Part shown: positions 11,918 through 19,298 of the stretch, in pieces | Position numbering within the stretch: the stretch's first letter is position 1 | How the letters are laid out: every line of letters starts with the position of its first letter | DNA from: a virus | Length of the DNA: 22,538 bases | Reading direction: 5' to 3' (one strand) | Virus record (IMG/VR): IMGVR_UViG_3300042898_001602 | Coordinates: 1 to 22,538 of that record | Made by a program: the position numbers and the translations under genes | Notes under the pieces: generated by a model | Databases searched by the model: none | What the model was told of the DNA's origin: nothing | What the model saw: only the letters and a program-made list of their open reading frames with translations

Positions 11918-12502
11918 ATGAGCATCAAAGTAAGTATACCTGCTGACTATTCAAGCATTAGCGTCAAGCAATACGTTGACTACCACGCAGCGAAGAACGA
12001 CATTGACAAGTTGGTTAGCATCAGTAACCTACTGAAGGAACAAGCGGAACAAATTCCTTTCCAACATTTGCCGACACTACTCGGTGCATTCGAGGACACA
12101 CTCGCAAACGAATCAGCAAAGTTTTTTGAAACGATAACTATCAAAGACAAGGACTTCGGTTTTATCCCTGACCTTTATTCTATCTCAATGGGTGAGTACG
12201 CTGACATTTCAACGTGGGCTGCAAATGTAGGTGAGAACATGGTCAAAATAATGGGAACGCTTTACCGACCAATAGACAAACGCGTAGGTTCAAAGTATAC
12301 AATCGTCCCACACAGCAAACAAAACAGAGAACTCGTTGAAGGCTACGTTGAGCAGATGACGCTTGAACAATTCAACGGTGCGATGCTTTTTTTTTCGACT
12401 TTGCTCAACGAACTAAGCAACACTTCGCTCGACTATTTGGAGAAGGAAGTACAGAAGTTGACACAGGAACTGACGGAGCAATTGAAGACAGAGAAGGATT
12501 GA
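11918..12502 (+). CDS. Tail assembly chaperone, G-like zero-frame product
   Basis: This 194-aa protein contains DFGFIPDLYSISMGEYADI, then MVKIMGTLYRPIDKR, YTIVPHSKQN and LEQFNGAMLFFSTLLNELSN. It resembles Bacteroidota phage proteins with the series FGFIPDL...GEY-D-L...M-A-V-L-Y-R-P-I...Y-x-I...G-x-x-x-F-F-x-x-L, found where lambda-type G chaperones sit. The end is a charged helix. A run of nine T (12387-12395) within GAMLFF allows a -1 slip to a longer product whose C-terminal domain is described at 12388-12678. In lambda-like phages the G and GT products bind the tape measure protein during tail assembly. Confidence 0.78.
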   Translation: MSIKVSIPADYSSISVKQYVDYHAAKNDIDKLVSISNLLKEQAEQIPFQHLPTLLGAFEDTLANESAKFFETITIKDKDFGFIPDLYSISMGEYADISTWAANVGENMVKIMGTLYRPIDKRVGSKYTIVPHSKQNRELVEGYVEQMTLEQFNGAMLFFSTLLNELSNTSLDYLEKEVQKLTQELTEQLKTEKD

Positions 12503-12678
12503 ATCAGGTGCTTGGAAGGTACGGTTGGTATCACCTTTTCATGGAAGCATGCGGACGTGACATAACTAAATTAGATTCAATTACGGAAAAAAGCGCGTGG
12601 GAGATATTTACATATATGACTTACCTAATAGACTACAATTATGTCGAACGTACAAAGCTACAACGCGCTTATAGATAG
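12388..12678 (+). CDS. T-like C-terminal half of tail assembly chaperone, made by -1 frameshift
   Basis: In the -1 frame relative to the 194-aa gene, reading is open from 12367 to TAG at 12676-12678. The T9 run 12387-12395 gives a U-UUU-UUU slippery site near the start of this open stretch. The distal part encodes GRYGWYHLFMEACGRDITKL, DSITEKSAWEIFTYMTYLID and a basic end. W/G-W-Y...L-A-x-G/R-D-I-x-K-x-D-x-I-T...L-x-Y is a domain that in related phages follows the G-like protein. Without slippage it could start only at GTG 12508, TTG 12499 or ATG 12532. It overlaps the fibre gene start by 38 bp. Confidence 0.62.
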   Translation, partial: FFFDFAQRTKQHFARLFGEGSTEVDTGTDGAIEDREGLNQVLGRYGWYHLFMEACGRDITKLDSITEKSAWEIFTYMTYLIDYNYVERTKLQRAYR

Positions 12679-15600
12679 ATTCAAGGCATTTGCCTCTGGA
12701 CACTTTATTCTTAAGACCTTTTCACATGGTCAGATTGATACGGCAGACTTGGAAAAGTTTACCGAATATCCATTCATGCACGTTGTCCCTTCGAATGTTA
12801 CTTACGCAAAAGGTACTAAGACATTCTCTTTTCAGATTGTCCTTGCGGATCTTCCGAGAGATAAAGACGACAAGGTTGAGTTTCAAAAGGAAGTCCTTTC
12901 CGACCTTCAAAGAATAGCAGAAGATTTAGTTGCCGAGATTACAAACCACCGCGTGTTGTTTGGTGACTTAATCACGGTTCAAAATGTCACGTTAGAACCC
13001 TTCCTTGAAGAATTTCATAACACGTTAACAGGTTGGACTGTTAGTCTTGAACTACTCGTTCCTTACTATTGGGACGCTTGTTCTATTCCTGCTGAGTGGA
13101 ATACATTTTTTGAAGGTGGTTCAAGTGGCGGAGAAAGTAACATCTTCAACTTCGCTATGTCTATTCAAGATACAAACGGTCAGGTAACACTTGTCAACGA
13201 CGAAGAAACACCAGCACCGAACTACTACTACGGAACGAACGGAGCAGGGGTGCGTGGTTGGTATTTGTTAAGCGACGAAGTAGGATTGACGTGCGCCACT
13301 ATTGGAACGTGTCAAACGATAATTGACATCGAAGCAGCCATTGACGCACTCGAAGAAGAAATACTTTTGAAGGCTGACATCAGCAGCATCAGCGCTGTTG
13401 GTTTCTCAAATGATTATACAGACTTAGACAACAAGCCAACAATACCAGCAGCGCAAGTAAATAGCGATTGGAACGCAGTAGCAGGTGTGGCTCAGATTCT
13501 TAATAAGCCAACTATCCCTGCTGCACAGATTCAATCCGATTGGACACAGGCAAATAACGTAGCGTTAGACTTCATAAAGAACAAGCCAACTATTCCTGCT
13601 GCTCAGGTCAATTCAGACTGGAACGCAACGAGTGGAGTAGCGCAGATATTAAACAAACCAACGCTAACCAATGGAACAGTAACAAGCGTAGGTGTAACGG
13701 CAGGAACGGGAATAAGCGTAAGCGGTAGCCCTATTACTTCGAGCGGAAGCATCACGGTAACCAACTCAGCACCTGACCAAGTGGTTGGATTAACAGCAGG
13801 GAGTGGTATAGCAGTAACGGGTACATATCCGAACTTCACCATTACCAACAACGCACCTTCAGGTGGAACGGTTACGGCAGTTACGGCTACTGCTCCAATG
13901 TCATCTACGGGTGGAGCTACACCTAACCTATCAATGTCATCTGCCAACGGCACGACTAACGGATATTTGCTTTCGAGTGATTGGTTGATTTTCAACGGTA
14001 AGTTCAACACACCAACTGGAACTACTCTACAATACGTGAGAGGTGATGGTAGCTTAGCTACATTTCCCTCGTTAACGGGATATGTTCCTTACACAGGAGC
14101 AACAACAAACGTTGATTTAGGAACACACACGTTAAGCGCCAAAGATTTAGTCATCAACCATTCAAGCGGTAGCGGTGTTGCTGCTTCAATCACTAAGGGT
14201 GGCGCAGGTGAAGCGTTAACGGTTAACAAGACAAGCGGCAGCGGTAACGCAATGAGCGTGACGGGCGGAGTGACGCAGTTGGATGAACTACATTTGACTA
14301 CTGACTTGGCTGACGCTTACATAGCATCTGCGGCAACTTGGAACGCAAAAGTTCCTTCAACTCGCACAATAAGCACGACAGCACCTTTAAGCGGTGGCGG
14401 TGATTTGTCAGCAAACAGAACGCTATCAATGCCTGCCGCTACAACATTAGTTGACGGTTATTTGTCCGCTACTGATTGGACAACGTTCAATAATAAACAA
14501 GCCGCACTTGTTAGTGGAACAAACATTAAGACTATCAATAGCACTACTCTTTTAGGTAGTGGTAACATAGCGGTTGAGCCAACGATTACCGCAGGAACAA
14601 CGGGACAATATTACAGAGGTGATAAGACGTTTCAAACATTAGACAAAACAGCGGTAGGTTTGGCGAACGTTGACAACACAAGCGACGCAAGTAAACCAAT
14701 AAGCACAGCAACGCAAACAGCGTTAAACGCAAAGCAAGGTACAATAACGCTAACTACCACAGGAACAAGTGGAGCGTCAACGTTAGTAGGAAACACTTTG
14801 AACATTCCGCAATATATTGGCGGTGTAACATCAGTAACAGGTACTGCTCCTGTTGTTTCTTCGGGAGGAACAACTCCTGCTATAAGTATGCCTGCCGCTA
14901 CTAGTTTAGTGAATGGTTATTTAAGCAGCGCAGACTGGACTACTTTCAATAACAAACAAGCAGCGTTAGTTAGTGCAACAAACATTAAAACTATTAACTC
15001 TACATCTTTACTTGGTAGTGGGAATATAGCAGTTGAACCAACAATAACAGCAGGAACAACAGGTCAGTATTATAGAGGTGACAAGACTTTTCAAACGTTA
15101 GATAAAACAGCAGTAGGATTAGCCAATGTAGACAATACGAGCGACCTTAACAAGCCTATCTCAACCGCAACACAAACTGCGTTAAACGCTAAACAAGCAA
15201 CACTTGTTAGCGCAACAAACATCAAGACAATCAACGGTAATTCAATTCTTGGTAGTGGTGATTTGGTAGTGAGTGGCGGTGGTGGTGGAACGGTTACAAG
15301 CGTAGCAGCGTTGACATTAGGAACAACAGGAACGAATTTAAGTTCAACGGTTGCAAATGGAACAACAACACCTGTAATAACCTTGAATGTACCTGATGCT
15401 TCTGCTACAAATAGAGGAGCGTTAACCGCTGCGAATTGGACTACTTTCAATAACAAGCAAAACGCGCTTACTTTAACTACAACTGGTACGAGTGGCGCAG
15501 CTACTTTGGTAGGTGCTACCTTAAACGTTCCGCAATACACAACTCCAAGTACACTTAGTTTAACACAACTAACAACGGGTTCATTAATATTTTCGCCATC

Positions 15601-15976
15601 TGCTGCTCCTGCATACAACGGTGAAATAGTAAAATTCGGAACGGGATCACTGACAGCAGGACAATTATATTATCTTAACTCATCAGGCGTGTGGACATTT
15701 GCAAACGCTACTGCCGCAGCTAGCAGTACAGGTATGTTAGGCATAGCAGTTGGAGCATCACCGACAGCAGATGGTTTGTTAGTTAGAGGATATGCAGTAA
15801 GTACATTATATACTCAAACAACAGGTTCAATAATTTATATAGCAACAACAGGCGGAAATTTAACAGAAACAGCACCTTCAACATCAACGCAAGTTGTTAG
15901 AGTTGTTGGTTACAAAACAAGTTTAGCAAACACAATTTATATATCACCAGATCCAACTTGGTTAGTATTGGCATAA
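12641..15976 (+). CDS. Large tail fibre protein with repeated modules
   Basis: This is a 1111-aa protein. Residues 1-155 form a non-repetitive tail-associated domain with VTYAKGTKTFSFQIVLADLP, VTLEPFLEEFHN and YYWDACSIPAEW, similar to a stand-alone tail protein of other Bacteroidota phages, and probably attach it to the virion. A linker with GGSSGGE and a short helix follow. Next come repeats of NKPTIPAAQ(V/I)xSDWN (about 263-345), glycine/threonine-rich fibre repeats with VTSVG and SGSGSITVTN-like turns, and two long copies of a GTTGQYYRGDKTFQTL module (about 620-697 and 771-853). A five-glycine linker lies near 880, and a distal domain (about 970-1111) contains GMLGIAVGASPTADGLLVRG. Such proteins form trimeric host-binding fibres. 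Confidence 0.88.
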   Translation: MSNVQSYNALIDRFKAFASGHFILKTFSHGQIDTADLEKFTEYPFMHVVPSNVTYAKGTKTFSFQIVLADLPRDKDDKVEFQKEVLSDLQRIAEDLVAEITNHRVLFGDLITVQNVTLEPFLEEFHNTLTGWTVSLELLVPYYWDACSIPAEWNTFFEGGSSGGESNIFNFAMSIQDTNGQVTLVNDEETPAPNYYYGTNGAGVRGWYLLSDEVGLTCATIGTCQTIIDIEAAIDALEEEILLKADISSISAVGFSNDYTDLDNKPTIPAAQVNSDWNAVAGVAQILNKPTIPAAQIQSDWTQANNVALDFIKNKPTIPAAQVNSDWNATSGVAQILNKPTLTNGTVTSVGVTAGTGISVSGSPITSSGSITVTNSAPDQVVGLTAGSGIAVTGTYPNFTITNNAPSGGTVTAVTATAPMSSTGGATPNLSMSSANGTTNGYLLSSDWLIFNGKFNTPTGTTLQYVRGDGSLATFPSLTGYVPYTGATTNVDLGTHTLSAKDLVINHSSGSGVAASITKGGAGEALTVNKTSGSGNAMSVTGGVTQLDELHLTTDLADAYIASAATWNAKVPSTRTISTTAPLSGGGDLSANRTLSMPAATTLVDGYLSATDWTTFNNKQAALVSGTNIKTINSTTLLGSGNIAVEPTITAGTTGQYYRGDKTFQTLDKTAVGLANVDNTSDASKPISTATQTALNAKQGTITLTTTGTSGASTLVGNTLNIPQYIGGVTSVTGTAPVVSSGGTTPAISMPAATSLVNGYLSSADWTTFNNKQAALVSATNIKTINSTSLLGSGNIAVEPTITAGTTGQYYRGDKTFQTLDKTAVGLANVDNTSDLNKPISTATQTALNAKQATLVSATNIKTINGNSILGSGDLVVSGGGGGTVTSVAALTLGTTGTNLSSTVANGTTTPVITLNVPDASATNRGALTAANWTTFNNKQNALTLTTTGTSGAATLVGATLNVPQYTTPSTLSLTQLTTGSLIFSPSAAPAYNGEIVKFGTGSLTAGQLYYLNSSGVWTFANATAAASSTGMLGIAVGASPTADGLLVRGYAVSTLYTQTTGSIIYIATTGGNLTETAPSTSTQVVRVVGYKTSLANTIYISPDPTWLVLA
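14576..15145 (+). repeat. Tandem-type tail fibre modules, protein-identical but codon-diverged
   Basis: Two copies at 14576-14686 and 15035-15145 encode the same 37 residues, beginning EPTITAGTTGQYYRGDKTFQ. By my count 20 of the 37 codons differ, every change being synonymous. The wider modules, about 14500-14730 and 14953-15200, show the same pattern with few amino-acid changes. Confidence 0.85.
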
Positions 15977-15977
15977 T

Positions 15978-16796
15978 ATGGGAATACAAATTTTAAATAA
16001 AGACGTAAGCGTTGTTTCTAGCGTTCTAGGAAAACCAAAAGCAAACATTAGCAGTATACTTGGCAAAACAGGTTGGTCAGGCGGAACTCCTTTTGTTCCT
16101 GGAGATTTTAATTTTGCTGATGGCACTGTTGATTATACAACAAACACTGTAACTTTTACCAAAAGCGGTAGGTTGTATTTAGAAGGTATTAATTCAAATG
16201 GTATAATAGGTGCAAATGGTTACCTTAATGGTCAACTTATGTATTTCTATACAACCTCTGCTTCAGCAATAACACGACCAAATTCATTTAATGACAGTCA
16301 GGGTGGTTATTCTAGTTTAATATATTTTGGAAGATATGGAGTTTTTGATGTACTTCCTGGCAATACTATGTATTTTAATGTTTATAACGCTGAAGGTGCA
16401 CCTTTTGCTGATGTTGGCACTGTAACCTTTAAAATTACTAGTTTTACAGGAACGCTTATTGATAGTTTTACAGCAACTAAGTCGGGCTGTTATCTTACAA
16501 CAGCAACAGTTCAGTTTAAAGGATTGTTAGATGATGGACCTGAGTTAACAGCAATGCGACAATTACGTGAGCATTACAGAGGTGATGTGTATTACGATGA
16601 TTTGATTGTACAATACTATCAAGACGCAGGATTAATTATACAAGGAATTGAAAACAGCGTAGATCCAAGTGTTGACTATGAATTTATATATCAGAGTGTT
16701 CTGAAAGTTAAAAACTACGTAGACCAATCTATGTGGGAAGAAGCCAAAGAAGAATATGTAAGCACTTATTTTATCTTGAAAAACAAATATATCTAA
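15978..16796 (+). CDS. Tail adhesin-like protein with CYLTTA box
   Basis: The 272-aa protein starts MGIQILNKDVSVVSSVLGKP and KANISSILGKTGW, a start shared by many Flavobacterium phage tail proteins. A beta-sandwich-like domain (about 43-165) follows. The C-terminal 100 residues contain CYLTTATVQFKGLLDDGPEL then TAMRQLREHYRG and a Y-rich helical part (LIVQYYQDAGLIIQGIE). C-(Y/F)-(L/I)-(T/A)-(T/A)-A followed by L-R-x-(F/L)-R resembles the CFI-box type of C-terminal domain known from secreted proteins. The gene is richer in A and T than the fibre gene, suggesting separate acquisition. Probably virion-associated; exact role unknown. Confidence 0.66.
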   Translation: MGIQILNKDVSVVSSVLGKPKANISSILGKTGWSGGTPFVPGDFNFADGTVDYTTNTVTFTKSGRLYLEGINSNGIIGANGYLNGQLMYFYTTSASAITRPNSFNDSQGGYSSLIYFGRYGVFDVLPGNTMYFNVYNAEGAPFADVGTVTFKITSFTGTLIDSFTATKSGCYLTTATVQFKGLLDDGPELTAMRQLREHYRGDVYYDDLIVQYYQDAGLIIQGIENSVDPSVDYEFIYQSVLKVKNYVDQSMWEEAKEEYVSTYFILKNKYI

Positions 16797-16799
16797 ACA

Positions 16800-17102
16800 A
16801 TGATAAATAACGTCTACATAAAAGCTGGTGGTGGAGGTGGGGGTGGTAGCGTCACGGCAGTAACGGGAACTGCGCCTGTAGTGTCTTCGGGTGGCGCAAC
16901 GCCTGCCATTAGTATGCCTGCGGCAACAAGTTTGGTAAACGGTTATTTATCAGCAGCCGATTGGGCTACGTTTAATTCAAAAGTACCTGCCGCTCGCACA
17001 ATAACGATTAACGGAACTACACAAGATTTATCAGCTAATAGAACATTCACAGTAGAAACAACCAGCGCAGGGAATTCACTATATTTATTTTACAATTACT
17101 AA
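16800..17102 (+). CDS. Short stand-alone fibre-module protein
   Basis: This 100-aa protein starts MINNVYIKA, has a run of seven glycines, then SVTAVTGTAPVVSSGG and TPAISMPAATSLVNGYLSAA with DWATFN, ending NSLYLFYNY. The middle is almost the same as a module in the 1111-aa fibre (protein about 731-770), so this is either a tiny fibre/decoration subunit or a remnant of a duplicated fibre gene. The frame is intact, with tight spacing to both neighbours (3 bp each), which favours a functional gene. Function inferred only from similarity. Confidence 0.65.
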   Translation: MINNVYIKAGGGGGGGSVTAVTGTAPVVSSGGATPAISMPAATSLVNGYLSAADWATFNSKVPAARTITINGTTQDLSANRTFTVETTSAGNSLYLFYNY

Positions 17103-17105
17103 ACA

Positions 17106-17510
17106 ATGCCAGCTAACTTTCAACCAATTTTCGCACTCACACCTGAAACGGCTTTCGCTACGGTAACGGCTGCAACAACTGACCGCACAGGAGCAACGAT
17201 GGGTAACACCATAACGCTACTAACGGCAGCAACCAACGGAACTAAAATAACTCAGATAGGAGCAAAGGTAGCAGGCACAAACGCTGCGACTTTAGTTCTT
17301 ATCTTTATAAGTGATACCGCAGGTGCTAACTTCAAGTTGTTTGATGAGATGGCTTTGCCTGCAATAACACCTTCAACAACAACAACATCACAACGACAAG
17401 TTAATACTTATTCTGATTTGCAACTTAAAGCAGGTCAAGTAGTAAAGGTAGGAATAACCGTTGCAACAGCGGCAGGAGTAAATGTATTTGCAATTAAAGG
17501 AGATTACTAA
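17106..17510 (+). CDS. Beta-rich structural (decoration- or tail-type) protein
   Basis: This 134-aa protein contains TPETAFATVTAATTDRTGAT, then ITLLTAATNGTKITQIGAKV, NAATLVLIFISDTAG, FKLFDEMALPAITPSTTTTS and LQLKAGQVVKVGITVA, ending VNVFAIKGDY. It matches a family I have seen in Bacteroidota phages with the order T-A-A-T-T-D-K/R-(S/T)-G-A-T...G-T-K-I/V...L-I-F-I...A-I/V-T-P-S...L-K/P-A-G-Q...G-D-Y/F. Predicted all beta, it is probably a virion surface or tail component. The stop overlaps the next start as TAATG; AAAGGAGA near 17497, inside the GDY codons, may aid re-initiation. Confidence 0.72.
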   Translation: MPANFQPIFALTPETAFATVTAATTDRTGATMGNTITLLTAATNGTKITQIGAKVAGTNAATLVLIFISDTAGANFKLFDEMALPAITPSTTTTSQRQVNTYSDLQLKAGQVVKVGITVATAAGVNVFAIKGDY

Positions 17511-18460
17511 TGCCTAACTTTGGATTATTTCGTGGCTTTAGCGACAAAACATTTGCAGGACAAGTTCCTACTAATTTAGGAACAATTGGTAATATAGTAA
17601 TAAGTCAGGGATTATTAGATGTATACCCAAATGCAGCTGCCGCCTATTCACTTCGTTTATTACGTGAGGCTTATAGTGGCAGTGCTATTCGTGTGAGAAG
17701 GTCAAGTGACAGTGCAGAGCAAGATATTGGATTTACTGCACTTGGAGGTCTTAATACAACTGCACTTACTTCTTTTTGTGGTGCAGGTAATGGATTTGTT
17801 ACTACTTGGTATGACCAAAGTGGTAATAGTAATAACGCAACACAAATAACAGCTTCAAATCAACCACAAATAGTTAGTAGTGGTGTGGTAATAAATGTAA
17901 ACTCTAAACCGTGCTTGCAGTTCACAAATGGAAGTTCACAATTACTTAGTTACCCAACCTCTCTATGGACATATACAGGAAATTCTACATTGTTTCATAC
18001 TTCAAGAAATCGAAATAATGGAGGGGGTCAATATGGTTCTATAATTTCACAAGGCGGAGGAAGTGGAAATCAAGCAGCAGGAATACAATGGCAACAATTC
18101 CCAAATACGACTACGCAAGCGTCCACCGATGTTTACGCACCGGGAGGTATGTCTACGAGTGGGCTACAAAATATCAATACACAATATCTTGCTACCTTTC
18201 AGTGGCAGAATTGGTCAACACATAAAACAAATGGTAATACAATAATTGCAATTAATGGCGTAAATCAAACCCTTACAGCCTATGGAACTACCCCCACAGG
18301 GCTAGCTACTTCTCCAAGATACATTGGTTCTTTTGATGGATCTCAAAATGGTTGTTTTTTAGGAGATATTCAAGAAATTGTAGTTTATACAAGTGTATTT
18401 TCTCAAGCAGATATTGACGGAGCAGAATCAAACATAAACACATACTATGCAATCTATTAA
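17510..18460 (+). CDS. Lectin-like tail protein, arabinofuranosidase-B catalytic-domain type
   Basis: In this 316-aa protein, residues 42-125 read AAAAYSLRLLREAYSGSAIR, VRRSSDSAEQDIGF and FCGAGNGFVTTWYDQSGNSN, followed by QPQIV. This is the hallmark of the laminin-G-like catalytic domain of alpha-L-arabinofuranosidase B (Ser-Leu-Arg, V-R-R-S-x-D, D-I-G-F, W-Y-D-Q-S-G). Residues 130-310 continue as a concanavalin-A-like sandwich, ending DIQEIVVYTSVFSQADIDG, the usual end of LamG-type lectin domains. In phages such proteins probably bind or cleave host surface glycans. Whether it is catalytic cannot be told here. The gene is A+T-rich relative to its neighbours. Confidence 0.82.
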   Translation: MPNFGLFRGFSDKTFAGQVPTNLGTIGNIVISQGLLDVYPNAAAAYSLRLLREAYSGSAIRVRRSSDSAEQDIGFTALGGLNTTALTSFCGAGNGFVTTWYDQSGNSNNATQITASNQPQIVSSGVVINVNSKPCLQFTNGSSQLLSYPTSLWTYTGNSTLFHTSRNRNNGGGQYGSIISQGGGSGNQAAGIQWQQFPNTTTQASTDVYAPGGMSTSGLQNINTQYLATFQWQNWSTHKTNGNTIIAINGVNQTLTAYGTTPTGLATSPRYIGSFDGSQNGCFLGDIQEIVVYTSVFSQADIDGAESNINTYYAIY

Positions 18461-18698
18461 CGGCTACCAATACGCAACCGAACAAGAAGCAATAAACGCC
18501 CGTGAAGCGTGTGATGCTTACTACGGCATCCCTGTTACTCCCGATGATATAACACAGAATTGGGTTGACTATCAATTTGCAGAATTGAACACACCTCAAT
18601 TTTGGTATATTGTTTACAATGATTCTTTACTTCCTATTCTTGGGATGCCAATAGACTTGGAAATAGTACCACCACCATTTCCTACTTTAAATGCCTAA
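18447..18698 (+). CDS. Hypothetical 83-aa protein of the tail block
   Basis: The protein starts MQSINGYQYATEQEAINARE, with a following AYYGIPVTPDDITQNWVDY and the end EIVPPPFPTLNA. The pattern of a short beta strand, a helix rich in E/A with C-D-x-Y-Y-G-I-P, and W-V-D-Y is familiar from small proteins placed after tail adhesins in Bacteroidota phages. Function unknown; it may be a chaperone or accessory of the preceding adhesin. It overlaps the genes on both sides (14 bp and 8 bp). Confidence 0.72.
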   Translation: MQSINGYQYATEQEAINAREACDAYYGIPVTPDDITQNWVDYQFAELNTPQFWYIVYNDSLLPILGMPIDLEIVPPPFPTLNA

Positions 18699-19293
18699 CG
18701 AACAGAGCGCACCAAACTTCTTCGCTGTGGTCAACGACATGGCGAAACGCTTTGTTGAGTTGATGCAATCCGACTACCGACTTAAACGGAAGGTGGGACG
18801 CAACTATACCAACGCGGTTGCAAGTGGTACGCTCGAAAAGTCTTTGTCGTATAGGTTACAAATCAAGGGCAAAAGCATTAACATTTCGGTGTACGCAAAA
18901 GGGAAGGCAGGACAATACTTCCTGTTTCGTGAAAAGGGTGTGAATGGAACGAGTAAGTCGCAAGGCGCACCCTACTCATTTAAAAAAGGAAGCGGAAGCA
19001 AACCTGCAAAAGGTCAAATGTCGCCAATGCAGAAAAGCATCTACGACTGGATGACGATAAAGGGCATACGACTACGCGACAAGTCAAGTGGTAAGTTTAA
19101 GAAGTCAAGCGAGGACTTGAAACAACAGGTTGCAAAACTTATTATGTTCAAGGTGCGACGTGACGGAATTAAGGGGTGGAACGCATTCGAGTATGCTTTC
19201 GAAAACATTTGGGACGAATACGAAGCGAAGGTAGTCGAAGCATACGGAAAGGACTTCAACGCAGTTTTAGAAAACCAACTAAAAGACATTTAA
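18691..19293 (+). CDS. Putative neck or tail-completion protein
   Basis: This 200-aa basic protein contains SGTLEKSLSYRLQIKGKSIN, a beta segment with ISVYAKGKAGQYFLFREKGV followed by NGTSKSQGAPYSFKKGSGSK, then SIYDWMTIKGIRLRDKSSGK and FKVRRDGIKGWNAFEYAFEN. F-R-E/D-x-G-V-x-G...P-Y-S-F-K...W-x-x-x-K-G-I...R-x-G-I-x-G/P is a layout I recognise from Bacteroidota phages and which resembles gp10-type minor structural proteins of the head-tail joint. This assignment comes from pattern and context. Confidence 0.68.
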   Translation: MPNEQSAPNFFAVVNDMAKRFVELMQSDYRLKRKVGRNYTNAVASGTLEKSLSYRLQIKGKSINISVYAKGKAGQYFLFREKGVNGTSKSQGAPYSFKKGSGSKPAKGQMSPMQKSIYDWMTIKGIRLRDKSSGKFKKSSEDLKQQVAKLIMFKVRRDGIKGWNAFEYAFENIWDEYEAKVVEAYGKDFNAVLENQLKDI

Positions 19294-19298
19294 TAAAT

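Noticed and set aside
13424-13660. Short direct repeats (NKPTIPAAQ units) considered as a CRISPR-like array.
   Set aside because: Repeats are in frame, vary at synonymous sites and lie within the fibre coding sequence, so they are protein repeats.
13603-14010. Long minus-strand open frame opposite the tail fibre (135 codons).
   Set aside because: It is the antisense of threonine/serine/glycine-rich fibre repeats, which produces valine/leucine/proline-rich open frames by composition. The frame at 15091-15618 on the minus strand is the same effect.
17494-17509. AAAGGAGA before ATG 17510 as a Shine-Dalgarno site.
   Set aside because: It codes for the conserved K-G-D-Y end of the upstream protein, and other genes here lack such sites; it may help but is probably coincidental.
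19176-19298. N-terminal extension of the 411-aa tail protein.
   Set aside because: It lies wholly inside the preceding gene in another frame, is arginine-rich, and a well-placed ATG with A-rich leader exists at 19299.
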